From Xanthobacter flavus (GTDB taxonomy: Bacteria > Pseudomonadota > Alphaproteobacteria > Rhizobiales > Xanthobacteraceae): a stretch of 64,000 nucleotides of DNA. The stretch spans positions 3,803,001-3,867,000 of the forward strand of contig NZ_JAGGML010000001.1 in the NCBI RefSeq assembly GCF_017875275.1. Reading direction: 5' to 3'. The notes beneath the pieces were generated by a model. That model was not told the origin of the DNA. It searched no databases and was given only the letters and a program-made list of their open reading frames with translations. The position numbers were made by a program, and so were the translations under genes. Every line of letters begins with the position of its first letter. The first letter of the stretch is position 1. Below, one piece after another: positions 1 to 9,449 of this stretch.

Positions 1-1
1 C

Positions 2-265
2 GTCACCATCGACGATGCCGGACCGGGCATTCCGGAAGCGGATCTGGAGCGGGTGTTCGACCCCTTCGAGCGGCTGGAAACCTCCCGCTCGCGCGAGACC
101 GGCGGCGCAGGTCTCGGCCTTCCCATCGCCCGTGCCATCCTGCGCGCCCATGGGGGCGAGGTGAGCCTGTCCAACCGGCCGGACGGCGGGCTGCGGGCAA
201 CGGTCCGCCTGCCGGCGGCGAACCAAGCGGCCAAGGCTCGGGCGAACGCGTCGCGTGAGCCGTAG
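2..265 (+). CDS. Sensor histidine kinase, C-terminal end (partial)
   Basis: Only the last 87 residues are in the window. They carry the G1 box of a HATPase_c domain (DAGPGIPEADLE), the F box (FDPFERLE) and the G2 box (GGAGLGLPIA), then HGGEVSLSNRPDGG, which is the usual end of an OmpR-partner kinase. It closely resembles the end of the kinase at 60673-61995, so the two are paralogues. The input signal and partner regulator lie outside the window. Confidence 0.85.
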   Translation, partial: VTIDDAGPGIPEADLERVFDPFERLETSRSRETGGAGLGLPIARAILRAHGGEVSLSNRPDGGLRATVRLPAANQAAKARANASREP

Positions 266-274
266 ACGTCTCGC

Positions 275-333
275 CCCGCCGCGCGCCAGCCGAGCCAGCC
301 GAGCGCGAGGACCGCGAGAGCGAGCCAGGGCAA
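275..333 (-). pseudogene. Remnant of an MFS transporter 3' end
   Basis: On the minus strand this short stretch reads PLLPWLALAVLALGWLGWR. That is almost identical to the end of the intact MFS transporter at 23017-24216 (LLPWLALAVLALVWLGWR). The DNA match runs over about 58 bases against roughly 23021-23080, with a 2-base gap and a few substitutions. Nothing else of the gene is here, so it is a scrap left by rearrangement. Confidence 0.55.
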
Positions 334-341
334 CAGCGGAG

Positions 342-434
342 ATGCGGCGTCTGCGCCAGCCCGAGGACGCCAAGCTGAAGCGGATTGTGGCGAAACTGTT
401 CCGGGACCAGGCGATGTTGCGGGACGGCGTACCC
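342..434 (+). pseudogene. IS3-family OrfA (transposase) remnant
   Basis: The frame reads MRRLRQPEDAKLKRIVAKLF followed by RDQAMLRDGV. This matches the leucine-zipper end of IS3-family OrfA proteins, usually of the form RLRQLEDENAKLKRLVADLSLDKAMLQDV. Only about 30 residues remain and no OrfB or terminal repeat is seen beside it. A second IS3-family remnant lies at 47770-48163. Confidence 0.6.
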
Positions 435-464
435 CGTCAGACCAGCGAGCCGTGCCAAGACCGG

Positions 465-1160
465 TCATTCAGGTTCGTCGATGAGCGGATTTGGTCGAGC
501 GAACCGACGCAAGGCTTCCACATCCCCAACATGGATCGAGGAGCCGGCGCTAGATACACCCAAATCCTTTAGCGTTGCGAACGCGCGGGAAAGATTTTCT
601 GGCGTCATTCCGAGCAGAGAAGACAGCTTTCTCTTTTCGAAATCCAGCTCAATGACGCCTTCTGAACGATGATCTGCCATGTTCTGGATCAGCCAATTGG
701 CAAGGCGCTCTGCGCCGGTGCGCAGCTTTTGATTCTTCAATTCCTTTATGGTGCAGCGATAGCCACGCGCCAGCTCGGTCACCACGGCGCTCCTGAAGCC
801 GGCATCGGCCCCCAAGGCGGAGCGCACATGCTCGGCCGGAATCATGAGCAACTGGGATTTGCCCAGCGTTCGGGCTGATTGGAGGTAGGCCTGATCGTTG
901 AGGACCGCCGCCAGAATGAAGGTTCCCATCGGGCGAACCAGACCGATCGTTGTCTCCCGTTCGCCATCGGCCGCGAACATCTCCACCAATCCGTCCACCA
1001 CCACGTGCAGGAAGTCGGCCCGGTCGGCTTCGTTGATGATGGTGACACCTGGCGGAAAGCGTTGAAGAAGGCCGGTCCGCATCATTCTGGCGAACGTCTC
1101 CTTCTTCGCCTCCCGAAACAAGGGGAGGTGCCTGACGGCATCGGCATCCTCGGGCTTCAT
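465..1160 (-). CDS. CRP/FNR-family regulator, NarR/NnrR-like
   Basis: A 231-residue regulator with an N-terminal cyclic-nucleotide-binding-type beta barrel (about residues 10-125), a dimerisation helix and a C-terminal winged helix whose recognition helix reads MTPENLSRAFATLK. It lacks the N-terminal cysteine cluster of true FNR, so it is not an Fe-S oxygen sensor. The start at 1160 is chosen because AGGTGAGGAAAGA stands just before it; a longer frame reaches 1217 but would run through the FNR box. It is divergent from narK, the place of NarR in Paracoccus-type clusters, where it activates nar genes in response to nitrate or nitrite. The narR assignment is inference from context. Confidence 0.8.
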   Translation of the reverse strand: MKPEDADAVRHLPLFREAKKETFARMMRTGLLQRFPPGVTIINEADRADFLHVVVDGLVEMFAADGERETTIGLVRPMGTFILAAVLNDQAYLQSARTLGKSQLLMIPAEHVRSALGADAGFRSAVVTELARGYRCTIKELKNQKLRTGAERLANWLIQNMADHRSEGVIELDFEKRKLSSLLGMTPENLSRAFATLKDLGVSSAGSSIHVGDVEALRRFARPNPLIDEPE

Positions 1161-1203
1161 TCTTTCCTCACCTGCGGCGGAGCGAGAGACAATATCCCGA
1201 CAA

Positions 1204-1217
1204 TTGATAAATATCAA
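1204..1217. promoter_or_regulatory. FNR/NNR-type box (perfect)
   Basis: TTGATAAATATCAA is an exact match to the FNR consensus TTGAT-N4-ATCAA. Its centre lies about 50 bases before the chosen start of the narR-like gene. It can bind FNR, NarR or NnrR-type proteins and probably drives or autoregulates the regulator gene. Confidence 0.85.
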
Positions 1218-1316
1218 TCGTTGAGGCGTATAGAATCAAACCAAGAACAATCAGATGTCTATTCTTCATGAAGCGAAATCATCCCATCGTCATCATCTCA
1301 GTTCATTGCATTGAAG

Positions 1317-1330
1317 CTGATACAAATCAA
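1317..1330. promoter_or_regulatory. FNR/NNR-type box upstream of narK
   Basis: CTGATACAAATCAA matches TTGAT-N4-ATCAA at nine of ten consensus positions. Its centre is about 82 bases before the narK start, which fits a class II activator site at -41.5 if the leader is about 40 bases long. It is the likely anaerobic switch for narKGHJI. Confidence 0.75.
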
Positions 1331-1405
1331 AGAACCCGGTAGCTTGATCAGGCAGTTTGCTGTCGCACGACGCAGCCGTGCTTTTGCAACGGGCGAGATC
1401 AAGCC

Positions 1406-4165
1406 ATGCAACCCATTCGAGACGTGAGCGCCGCGGACCAGCGGACCTCCCTCGCCATGAGCACCATCGCCTTCACCGTATGCTTTGCGGTGTGGACGAT
1501 CTTTTCCATCATCGGCATCCGCATCCGCCAGGACCTGGGGCTTTCGGACACCCAGTTCGGCCTTCTGGTGGGAACGCCCATCCTCACCGGCTCGCTCATC
1601 CGCGTGGCGCTGGGCATCTGGACCGACCGCTACGGCGGGCGCGTGGTCTTCAGCCTGACCATGCTTGCAGCAGCCCTCGCCACCTTCCTCCTGACCTACG
1701 CCACCACCTATCCGCAATTCCTCCTCGCCGCCCTCGGCGTGGGCATTGCCGGCGGTTCGTTCGCGGTGGGCGTCGCCTATGTCTCGCGCTGGTACCCGCC
1801 GCAGAAGCAGGGCACGGCCCTGGGCATCTTCGGCGCCGGCAACGTGGGCGCTGCCGTCACCAAGTTCCTCGCTCCCTTCGTCCTCGTCGCCTATGGCTGG
1901 CAGATGGTGGCTCAGGTGTGGGCGGCGGCGCTGGTGGTGATGGCCATCGTGTTCTTCCTCACCACCAAGGATGATCCCGTGCTGGTGGAGCGTCGCCGCC
2001 TCGGCGTTCGGCCGAAGAGCGCGTGGCTGGAGCTTGAGCCGCTCAAGAATATCCAGGTCTGGCGCTTTGCCCTTTATTATTTCTTCGTGTTCGGCGTCTT
2101 CGTCGCGCTGGCCCTGTGGCTGCCCCAGTATCTGGTGAAGGTCTACGGCCTCAGCATCACGAGCGCTGGCATGATCGCCGCCGCCTTCTCGGTACCGGCC
2201 AGCATCTTTCGCGCCTATGGCGGGCATCTCTCGGACGTCTACGGCGCCCGGCGGGTGATGTACTGGACCTTCCTGGTCTCGGTGGTGGCCACCTTCATCC
2301 TGTCCTATCCGCCCACCGATTATGTGGTGCAGGGCATCCATGGCCCCATCGCCTTCCACATGGAAATGGGCGTGGTGGGGTTCACCGTCGCAGTGTTCGT
2401 GCTCGGCTTCTTCATGGCCCTGGGCAAGGCGGCCGTCTACAAGCATATTCCGGTCTACTACCCCAACAACGTGGGCGCGGTGGGTGGCCTCGTGGGCATG
2501 ATCGGCGGGCTCGGCGGCTTCATCCTGCCGCTCATGTTCGGCGTGCTCAACGATTTGACCGGCCTGTGGACCAGCTGCTTCATGCTGCTGTTCGTGCTCG
2601 CCGCCGGTTCGCTGGCATGGATGCACCTTGCCATCCGCCAGATGGAGAAGGAGGCCACCGGCGAGACGCTGGATAAGCTGCCCGAGCTGCCGGAAATGCA
2701 GGGCATGCAGCCTGCGGCCGCCGCGGTCCCCGCCGCCGTGCGCGGCGCCATCCTCACCGACTGGCGGCCGGAAGACCCCACCTTCTGGCAGAAGACCGGC
2801 CGGGCGATCGCGCGGCGCAACCTGTGGCTCTCCATCCCGGCGCTGCTGTTGTCCTTCGCGGTGTGGCAGGTGTGGTCGGTGGTGGTGGCCAAGCTGCCGC
2901 TGGTGGGCTTCCGCTTCACCACTGACCAATTGTTCTGGCTCGCCGCTTTGCCGGGGCTGACCGGAGCGACGCTGCGCATCTTCTATTCCTTCATGGTACC
3001 CATCTTCGGCGGGCGCCTGTGGACGACGCTCACCACCTGGTCGCTGATCATCCCGGCGCTGGGCATCGGCTATGCGGTGCAGAATCCGGATACGCCCTAT
3101 GTGGTGCTGCTGATCCTGGCGCTGTTGTGCGGCTTCGGCGGCGGCAACTTCGCCTCCTCCATGGCCAACATCTCCTTCTTCTTCCCGAAGGCGGAGAAGG
3201 GCAATGCGCTGGCGCTCAATGCCGGCCTCGGCAATCTCGGGGTCAGCGTGGTGCAGTTCGTGGTGCCCCTCGTCATCACCATGGGCATCTTCGGCGGCCT
3301 CGGCGGCGATCCGGCCATGGTGAAGGCGGCAGGCGGCACGGCCCCCATGTGGCTGCAGAATGCCGGCTTCATCTTCGTGCCGTTCATCATCCTGTCCGCC
3401 CTCGGGGCGTGGTTCGGCATGAACGACATCGCCTCCGCCAAGGCCTCGTTCCGCGAGCAGGCGGTGATCTTCCAGCGCAAGCACAACTGGATTATGTGCT
3501 GGCTCTACACCGGCACGTTCGGCTCTTTCATCGGCTATTCGGCGGGCTTTCCGCTGCTCACCAACATCCTTTTCCCGGAGGTGAACGCCCTCAAGTTTGC
3601 CTTCCTCGGGCCCCTGGTCGGTGCGCTGGCGCGCTCCGGCACGGGCTGGCTTGCGGACCGCTACGGCGGCGGGCGCGTCACCATCTATGTGTTCGTGCTG
3701 ATGATGGCGGGCGTCTCCGGCGTGCTGTGGTCCATCGGCATGCGCTCCGAGCCCTGGGCGTTCTGGGCCTTCTTCGGCTCCTTCCTGGTGCTGTTCCTCG
3801 CCACCGGGGTGGGCAACGCTTCCACCTTCCAGATGATCCCGGCCATCATGGGGAAGGAAATGGACCGGCTGATGCCGGGAGCCGACGCCGAGACGCGGCG
3901 CCGGCAGGCGGAGAAGGAGGCGGCGGCCATCACCGGCTTCACCTCCGCCATTGCCGCCTTCGGGGCCTTCTTCATCCCCAAGGGCTACGGCTCCTCCATC
4001 GCCCTTACCGGCTCGCCCGAGGCGGCGCTGTGGGCCTTCCTCATCTTCTACGTGAGCTGCCTCGTGCTCACATGGGCCGTCTACACCCGCAAGGGCGGTC
4101 TGCTCCATGACGTCGAGCGCGGGATCGCCCCGCGCCCCACCCACCGTCCGGCCACGGCCGCGTAA
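1406..4165 (+). CDS. narK: Fused NarK1-NarK2 nitrate/nitrite transporter
   Basis: A 919-residue protein made of two complete major facilitator modules. Module 1 (about residues 15-430) has the nitrate signature GGSFAVGVAYVSRWYPPQKQ and TDRYGGR. Module 2 (about 465-905) has GNFASSMANISFFFPKAEKG and ADRYGGGR. A single NarK is about 430-470 residues. In characterised fusions of this type (Paracoccus), the NarK1 half is a proton-linked nitrate importer and the NarK2 half a nitrate/nitrite exchanger. The protein sits in the inner membrane and feeds nitrate to the cytoplasmic site of NarG. It heads the nar operon, 17 bases before narG, behind an FNR-type box. Confidence 0.95.
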   Translation: MQPIRDVSAADQRTSLAMSTIAFTVCFAVWTIFSIIGIRIRQDLGLSDTQFGLLVGTPILTGSLIRVALGIWTDRYGGRVVFSLTMLAAALATFLLTYATTYPQFLLAALGVGIAGGSFAVGVAYVSRWYPPQKQGTALGIFGAGNVGAAVTKFLAPFVLVAYGWQMVAQVWAAALVVMAIVFFLTTKDDPVLVERRRLGVRPKSAWLELEPLKNIQVWRFALYYFFVFGVFVALALWLPQYLVKVYGLSITSAGMIAAAFSVPASIFRAYGGHLSDVYGARRVMYWTFLVSVVATFILSYPPTDYVVQGIHGPIAFHMEMGVVGFTVAVFVLGFFMALGKAAVYKHIPVYYPNNVGAVGGLVGMIGGLGGFILPLMFGVLNDLTGLWTSCFMLLFVLAAGSLAWMHLAIRQMEKEATGETLDKLPELPEMQGMQPAAAAVPAAVRGAILTDWRPEDPTFWQKTGRAIARRNLWLSIPALLLSFAVWQVWSVVVAKLPLVGFRFTTDQLFWLAALPGLTGATLRIFYSFMVPIFGGRLWTTLTTWSLIIPALGIGYAVQNPDTPYVVLLILALLCGFGGGNFASSMANISFFFPKAEKGNALALNAGLGNLGVSVVQFVVPLVITMGIFGGLGGDPAMVKAAGGTAPMWLQNAGFIFVPFIILSALGAWFGMNDIASAKASFREQAVIFQRKHNWIMCWLYTGTFGSFIGYSAGFPLLTNILFPEVNALKFAFLGPLVGALARSGTGWLADRYGGGRVTIYVFVLMMAGVSGVLWSIGMRSEPWAFWAFFGSFLVLFLATGVGNASTFQMIPAIMGKEMDRLMPGADAETRRRQAEKEAAAITGFTSAIAAFGAFFIPKGYGSSIALTGSPEAALWAFLIFYVSCLVLTWAVYTRKGGLLHDVERGIAPRPTHRPATAA

Positions 4166-4182
4166 CGGGAGGCAGGAAGAAC

Positions 4183-7100
4183 ATGTCCCATTTCCTTGAC
4201 CGTCTCACCTTCTTCCGCCGCGAAACGGAGACTTTCTCCGACGGCCACGGCATCGTCACCCACGAGGACCGCTCGTGGGAGGACGGCTACCGGAAGCGCT
4301 GGCAGCACGACAAGATCGTGCGCTCCACCCATGGCGTAAACTGCACCGGCTCCTGCTCGTGGAAGATCTACGTCAAGGGCGGCATCGTCACCTGGGAAAC
4401 CCAGCAGACGGACTATCCCCGTACGCGGCCCGATTTGCCCAATCACGAGCCGCGCGGCTGCGCCCGCGGCGCCTCCTACAGCTGGTATCTCTATTCCGGC
4501 GCGCGGGTGAAGTATCCGATGATCCGCGGCCGGCTTCTGAAGCTGTGGCGCGCCGCGCGGGCGAAGCTTTCGCCGGTGGCGGCCTGGGCCTCCATCGTGG
4601 AGGATCCGCAGGCACGCGCCTCCTACACCTCCATCCGCGGCCATGGCGGCCTGGTGCGCGCCACCTGGGACGAGGTGAACGAGATGATCGCCGCCGCCAA
4701 CGCCTATACGGTGCGCACCCACGGGCCGGACCGGGTGGTGGGCTTCTCGCCCATCCCGGCCATGTCCATGGTCTCCTATGCGGCGGGAGCACGCTATCTC
4801 TCGCTCATCGGCGGCGTGTGCCTGTCGTTCTACGACTGGTATTGCGACCTGCCGCCCGCCTCCCCCCAGACCTGGGGCGAGCAGACCGACGTGCCGGAAA
4901 GCGCCGACTGGTACAATGCCGGCTTCATCATCGTGTGGGGCTCCAACGTACCGCAGACCCGCACGCCGGACGCCCATTTCTACACCGAGGTGCGCTACAA
5001 GGGCACCAAGAGCGCCGTGGTCTCGCCCGATTATGCCGAAGCCACCAAGTTCGCCGACATCTGGCTGAACCCAAAGCAGGGCACGGACGCGGCGCTGGCC
5101 CTCGCCATGGGCCATGTGATCCTCAAGGAATATCACGTCGACCGGCAGGTGCCCTATTTCGACGACTACCTGCGGCGCTACTCGGACATGCCGTTCCTGG
5201 TCCGCTTGGTGGAGCAGAACGGGCATCTGGTGGCCGAGCGGATGCTGCGCGCATCCGACCTGCCGGGAGCGCTGGGCGAGGCCAACAATCCTGAATGGAA
5301 GACGGTCGCGCTGGACGAGGCATCCGGCGATCTTGTCGCGCCGCTCGGCTCGATCGGTCATCGCTGGGGCGAGCAGGCCAAGTGGAACCTGGAGGAGAAG
5401 GACGGGCTGGGCCGCGACATCCGCCTGAAGCTCTCACTGGCCGGGGAGGGGGCCGAGGTTGCCGCTGTGGACTTCCCCTATTTTGGCGGACGCGCCACCG
5501 AGCATTTCGTCGCCACCCAACACGGCGAGATCCTCACCCGCAACGTGCCGGTGCGCACTCTGGCGGCCGCGGACGGGAGCGAAATGAAGGTCGCCACCGT
5601 CTACGACCTGATGATGGCGAACTACGGCCTCGACCGCGGCTTCGGCGGCGATCACGTCGCAGCCTCCTATGATGACGACGTGCCCTTCACCCCCGCCTGG
5701 GCGGAGCGCATCACCGGGGTGAAGCGCGGGGCCATCGTCACCGTGGCGCGCGAGTTCGCCACCAATGCGGAGAAGACCAACGGCCGCTCCATGGTGATCA
5801 TCGGCGCCGCCATGAACCATTGGTACCACATGGACATGAGCTACCGGGGGGTGATCAACCTCCTGGTGTTCTGCGGTTGCGTCGGCCAGTCCGGCGGCGG
5901 CTGGTCGCATTATGTAGGGCAGGAGAAGCTGCGCCCGCAGACCGGCTGGCAGCCCTTGGCCTTCGGCCTCGACTGGAGCCGCCCGCCACGCCAGCAGAAC
6001 GCCACCTCCTTCTGGTACGCCCACACGGACCAGTGGCGCTACGAGACCCTGACCGCCGGCGAGATCCTCTCCCCCACCGCACCGGAGGGGGACTGGAACC
6101 AGACCTTCATCGACTACAACGTGAAGGCCGAGCGCATGGGCTGGCTGCCCTCCGCGCCCCAGCTCAAGCAAAACCCGCTGGACATCGCCCGCCGGGCGAA
6201 GGCGGCGGGCCGGGAGGTCAAGGACTATGTGGCTTCCGCCCTGAAGACGGGCGCGCTGGAATTATCCTGCCACGATCCGGACGACCCGGCCAACTGGCCG
6301 CGCAACCTGTTCATCTGGCGCTCCAACCTGCTCGGCTCTTCCGGCAAGGGGCATGAATATTTCCTGAAGCACCTGCTCGGCACCGAAAACGGCGTCATGG
6401 GCAAGGATCTCGGCGCAGAAGGCGCCGTGCGCACCAAGGAAGTCGTCTGGCATGAAGAGGCGCCGAAAGGAAAGCTCGATCTCCTGGTGACGCTGGACTT
6501 CCGCATGTCCACCACCTGCGTCTACTCGGACATCGTGCTGCCCACTGCCACCTGGTACGAGAAGAACGACCTCAATACATCGGACATGCATCCCTTTATC
6601 CATCCGTTGTCCGCGGCGGTGGACCCGGCGTGGGAGGCCCGCTCCGACTGGGACATCTACAAGGGCATCGCGAAGGCCTTCTCGCAGGTGGCCCCCGAGG
6701 TGCTGGGCGTGGAGGAGGACACGGTCCTAACCCCCATCCTGCACGATACGGCGGGCGAGCTGGCGCAGGCCATGGACGTGAAGGACTGGAAGAAGGGCGA
6801 AGTGGAGCCCATTCCCGGCAAGACCATGCCGCAGGTCACGGTGGTGACGCGCGACTATCCCGCTACCTATGCCCGCTTCACCGCTCTCGGCCCGCTGATG
6901 GAGAGCATCGGCAACGGCGGCAAGGGCATCAGCTGGAAGACCGGGCACGAGGTGGATGCGTTGCGCGCCCTCAACGGCGTGCATCGCGACGGCCCGGCCA
7001 AAGGCCTGCCGAAGATCGAGACCGACATCGACGCCACCGAGGTCATCCTCATGCTGGCGCCGGAGACCAATGGCGAGGTGGCGGTGAAGGCGTGGGATGC

Positions 7101-7926
7101 CCTTTCCAAGGCCACCGGGCGCGAGCACGCCCACCTGGCGCGGGCGAAGGAGGACGAGAAGATCCGCTTCCGCGACGTGCAGGCCCAGCCGCGCAAGATC
7201 ATCTCCTCGCCCACCTGGTCGGGCATCGAGAGCGAGACGGTCTGCTACAGCGCCGGCTACACCAACGTGCACGAACTGATCCCGTGGCGCACGCTCTCGG
7301 GCCGCCAGCAGCTCTACCAGGACCACCTGTGGATGCGGGCCTTCGGCGAGGGCCTCGTCACCTGGAAGCCGCCGGTGGACCTGAAGACCATTGTCGGCCA
7401 CCGCGACGCGCAGCCCAACGGGCACAAGGAGATCGTCCTCAACTTCATCACGCCGCACCAGAAGTGGGGCATCCACTCCACCTACACCGACAACCTCCTG
7501 ATGCTGACGCTGAACCGCGGCGGCCCGGTGGTGTGGGTGTCGGAGGATGACGCGCGCAGTGCCGGCATCGTCGACAACGACTGGGTGGAGGTGTTCAACG
7601 CCAACGGCGCGCTCACCGCCCGCGCGGTGGTCTCCCAGCGCGTCATGCCGGGCATGATGATGATGTATCACGCCCAGGAAAAGATCGTGAACACGCCCGG
7701 CTCCGAGCTCACCGGCAACCGGGGCGGCATCCACAACTCGGTCACCCGCACGGTGCTGAAGCCGACCCACATGATCGGCGGCTATGCCCAGCTGGCCTAC
7801 GGCTTCAACTATTACGGCACCGTGGGATCGAACCGCGACGAGTTTGTCGTCATCCGCAAGATGAACAAGGTCGACTGGCTGGAAGAGCCCCTTTCGACCA
7901 CCCCGGCGAAGGAGATGGCCCAATGA
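4183..7926 (+). CDS. narG: Respiratory nitrate reductase, alpha subunit
   Basis: The 1247-residue catalytic subunit reduces nitrate to nitrite at a Mo-bis-MGD centre on the cytoplasmic side. Near residue 50 the stretch HGVNCTGSCSWKIYVKGG carries the His and Cys ligands of the FS0 4Fe-4S cluster, and YDWYCDLPPASPQTWGEQTD carries the conserved region with the Mo-ligating Asp. Length matches the family. There is no Tat signal with a twin-arginine cleavage site, as expected for membrane-bound NarG. GGGAGG precedes the start. The stop overlaps the narH start (ATGA). Confidence 0.98.
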   Translation: MSHFLDRLTFFRRETETFSDGHGIVTHEDRSWEDGYRKRWQHDKIVRSTHGVNCTGSCSWKIYVKGGIVTWETQQTDYPRTRPDLPNHEPRGCARGASYSWYLYSGARVKYPMIRGRLLKLWRAARAKLSPVAAWASIVEDPQARASYTSIRGHGGLVRATWDEVNEMIAAANAYTVRTHGPDRVVGFSPIPAMSMVSYAAGARYLSLIGGVCLSFYDWYCDLPPASPQTWGEQTDVPESADWYNAGFIIVWGSNVPQTRTPDAHFYTEVRYKGTKSAVVSPDYAEATKFADIWLNPKQGTDAALALAMGHVILKEYHVDRQVPYFDDYLRRYSDMPFLVRLVEQNGHLVAERMLRASDLPGALGEANNPEWKTVALDEASGDLVAPLGSIGHRWGEQAKWNLEEKDGLGRDIRLKLSLAGEGAEVAAVDFPYFGGRATEHFVATQHGEILTRNVPVRTLAAADGSEMKVATVYDLMMANYGLDRGFGGDHVAASYDDDVPFTPAWAERITGVKRGAIVTVAREFATNAEKTNGRSMVIIGAAMNHWYHMDMSYRGVINLLVFCGCVGQSGGGWSHYVGQEKLRPQTGWQPLAFGLDWSRPPRQQNATSFWYAHTDQWRYETLTAGEILSPTAPEGDWNQTFIDYNVKAERMGWLPSAPQLKQNPLDIARRAKAAGREVKDYVASALKTGALELSCHDPDDPANWPRNLFIWRSNLLGSSGKGHEYFLKHLLGTENGVMGKDLGAEGAVRTKEVVWHEEAPKGKLDLLVTLDFRMSTTCVYSDIVLPTATWYEKNDLNTSDMHPFIHPLSAAVDPAWEARSDWDIYKGIAKAFSQVAPEVLGVEEDTVLTPILHDTAGELAQAMDVKDWKKGEVEPIPGKTMPQVTVVTRDYPATYARFTALGPLMESIGNGGKGISWKTGHEVDALRALNGVHRDGPAKGLPKIETDIDATEVILMLAPETNGEVAVKAWDALSKATGREHAHLARAKEDEKIRFRDVQAQPRKIISSPTWSGIESETVCYSAGYTNVHELIPWRTLSGRQQLYQDHLWMRAFGEGLVTWKPPVDLKTIVGHRDAQPNGHKEIVLNFITPHQKWGIHSTYTDNLLMLTLNRGGPVVWVSEDDARSAGIVDNDWVEVFNANGALTARAVVSQRVMPGMMMMYHAQEKIVNTPGSELTGNRGGIHNSVTRTVLKPTHMIGGYAQLAYGFNYYGTVGSNRDEFVVIRKMNKVDWLEEPLSTTPAKEMAQ

Positions 7927-9449
7927 AGATCCGTGCCCAGATCGCCATGGTTCTCAACCTCGACAAGTGCATCGGGTGTCACACCTGCTCGGTCACCTGC
8001 AAGAATGTGTGGACCAGCCGCCAGGGTGTCGAATACGCCTGGTTCAACAATGTGGAGACCAAGCCCGGCGTCGGCTATCCCCGCGAGTGGGAGAACCAGA
8101 AGAAGTGGAACGGCGGCTGGCGCCGCAAGGCGAACGGCAAGATCGAGCCGAGGATGGGCGCGAAATGGCGCATCCTCGCCAACATCTTCGCCAATCCCGA
8201 CCTGCCCGAGATCGACGATTACTACGAGCCCTTCACCTTCGACTACGAGCACCTGCACACGGCGAAGGAATCCAAGGCGTTCCCAACCGCGCGCCCGCGC
8301 TCGCTGATTTCAGGCGAGCGGATGGAGAAGATCGAATGGGGGCCGAACTGGGAGGAGATCCTCGGCGGCGAATTCGAGAAGCGCCGGAAGGACGCGAACT
8401 TCGAGGGCATCCAGGCCGACATCTACGGCCAGTTTGAAAACACCTTCATGATGTACCTGCCGCGCCTGTGCGAGCATTGCCTGAATCCCACCTGCGCGGC
8501 GGCCTGCCCCTCCGGCGCCATCTACAAAAGGGAGGAGGACGGCATCGTCCTCATCGATCAGGACAAGTGCCGGGGCTGGCGCATGTGCGTGTCCGGCTGC
8601 CCCTACAAGAAGATCTATTACAACTGGTCTTCGGGAAAGTCGGAGAAGTGCATCTTCTGCTATCCGCGCATCGAGGCGGGCCAGCCTACCGTCTGCTCGG
8701 AAACCTGCGTCGGGCGCATCCGCTATCTCGGCGTGCTGCTCTATGACGCCGACCGCATCGAGGAAGCGGCCAGCGTCGAGGACGAGACGAAGCTCTACCA
8801 GGCCCAGCTCGACCTCTTCCTCGACCCCAAGGACCCCGCGGTCATCGCCCAGGCCCGCGCCGACGGCGTGCCCGACGCGTGGCTTGAGGCGGCGCGCCAT
8901 TCGCCCGTCTGGAAGATGGCCATGGAGTGGAAGGTAGCCTTCCCGCTCCATCCCGAATACCGCACTTTGCCCATGGTGTGGTACGTGCCGCCGCTCTCGC
9001 CCATCCAGAATGCCGCCGCGTCCGGCAAGATGGGGCTCGACGGCGAGATGCCGGACGTGCGCTCCCTGCGCATCCCGCTGAAGTATCTTGCGAACCTGCT
9101 CACGGCCGGCAATGAGGAGCCGGTCGCCCTGGCGCTGGAGCGCATGCTGGCCATGAGGGCCTATATGCGCGCCAAGACCGTGGACGGGCGCATCGACGAG
9201 GCCATTGCCACCAGGGTCGGCCTCACGGGCGCGGCCATCGATGACATGTACCAGGTGATGGCCATCGCCAATTACGAGGACCGCTTCGTCATCCCCACCG
9301 CCCACCGCGAATGGAGCGAGGACGCCTACGATCTGCGCGGGTCCTGCGGCTTCTCCTTCGGCAACGGCTGCTCCGGCGGCGACAGCGATCTCAACCTGTT
9401 CGGCAGTCCTTCCGCGAAGAAGGCCCGCACCCCGATGGAGGTGGAGTGA
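7923..9449 (+). CDS. narH: Respiratory nitrate reductase, beta subunit
   Basis: A 508-residue iron-sulfur electron-transfer subunit linking NarI haem to NarG. Four cysteine groups are visible: CIGCHTCSVTCKN near the N-terminus, CEHCLNPTCAAACP, CRGWRMCVSGCP and CIFCYPRIEAGQPTVCSETC. The Trp in CRGW replaces a Cys, which gives one 3Fe-4S cluster beside three 4Fe-4S clusters, as in E. coli NarH. It overlaps narG by 4 bases and narJ by one base of a TGATG junction, so the subunits are translationally coupled. Confidence 0.98.
   Translation: MKIRAQIAMVLNLDKCIGCHTCSVTCKNVWTSRQGVEYAWFNNVETKPGVGYPREWENQKKWNGGWRRKANGKIEPRMGAKWRILANIFANPDLPEIDDYYEPFTFDYEHLHTAKESKAFPTARPRSLISGERMEKIEWGPNWEEILGGEFEKRRKDANFEGIQADIYGQFENTFMMYLPRLCEHCLNPTCAAACPSGAIYKREEDGIVLIDQDKCRGWRMCVSGCPYKKIYYNWSSGKSEKCIFCYPRIEAGQPTVCSETCVGRIRYLGVLLYDADRIEEAASVEDETKLYQAQLDLFLDPKDPAVIAQARADGVPDAWLEAARHSPVWKMAMEWKVAFPLHPEYRTLPMVWYVPPLSPIQNAAASGKMGLDGEMPDVRSLRIPLKYLANLLTAGNEEPVALALERMLAMRAYMRAKTVDGRIDEAIATRVGLTGAAIDDMYQVMAIANYEDRFVIPTAHREWSEDAYDLRGSCGFSFGNGCSGGDSDLNLFGSPSAKKARTPMEVE

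Noticed and set aside
1298-4144. A 948-residue leftward open frame opposite narK
   Set aside because: It is full of His, Glu, Asp and Arg runs that mirror codon bias of the real gene, has no recognisable domain, and narK explains the strand fully.
6727-7923. A long leftward open frame opposite narG
   Set aside because: The composition is a mirror of narG codons, there is no ribosome-binding site, and the sense strand is a highly conserved gene.
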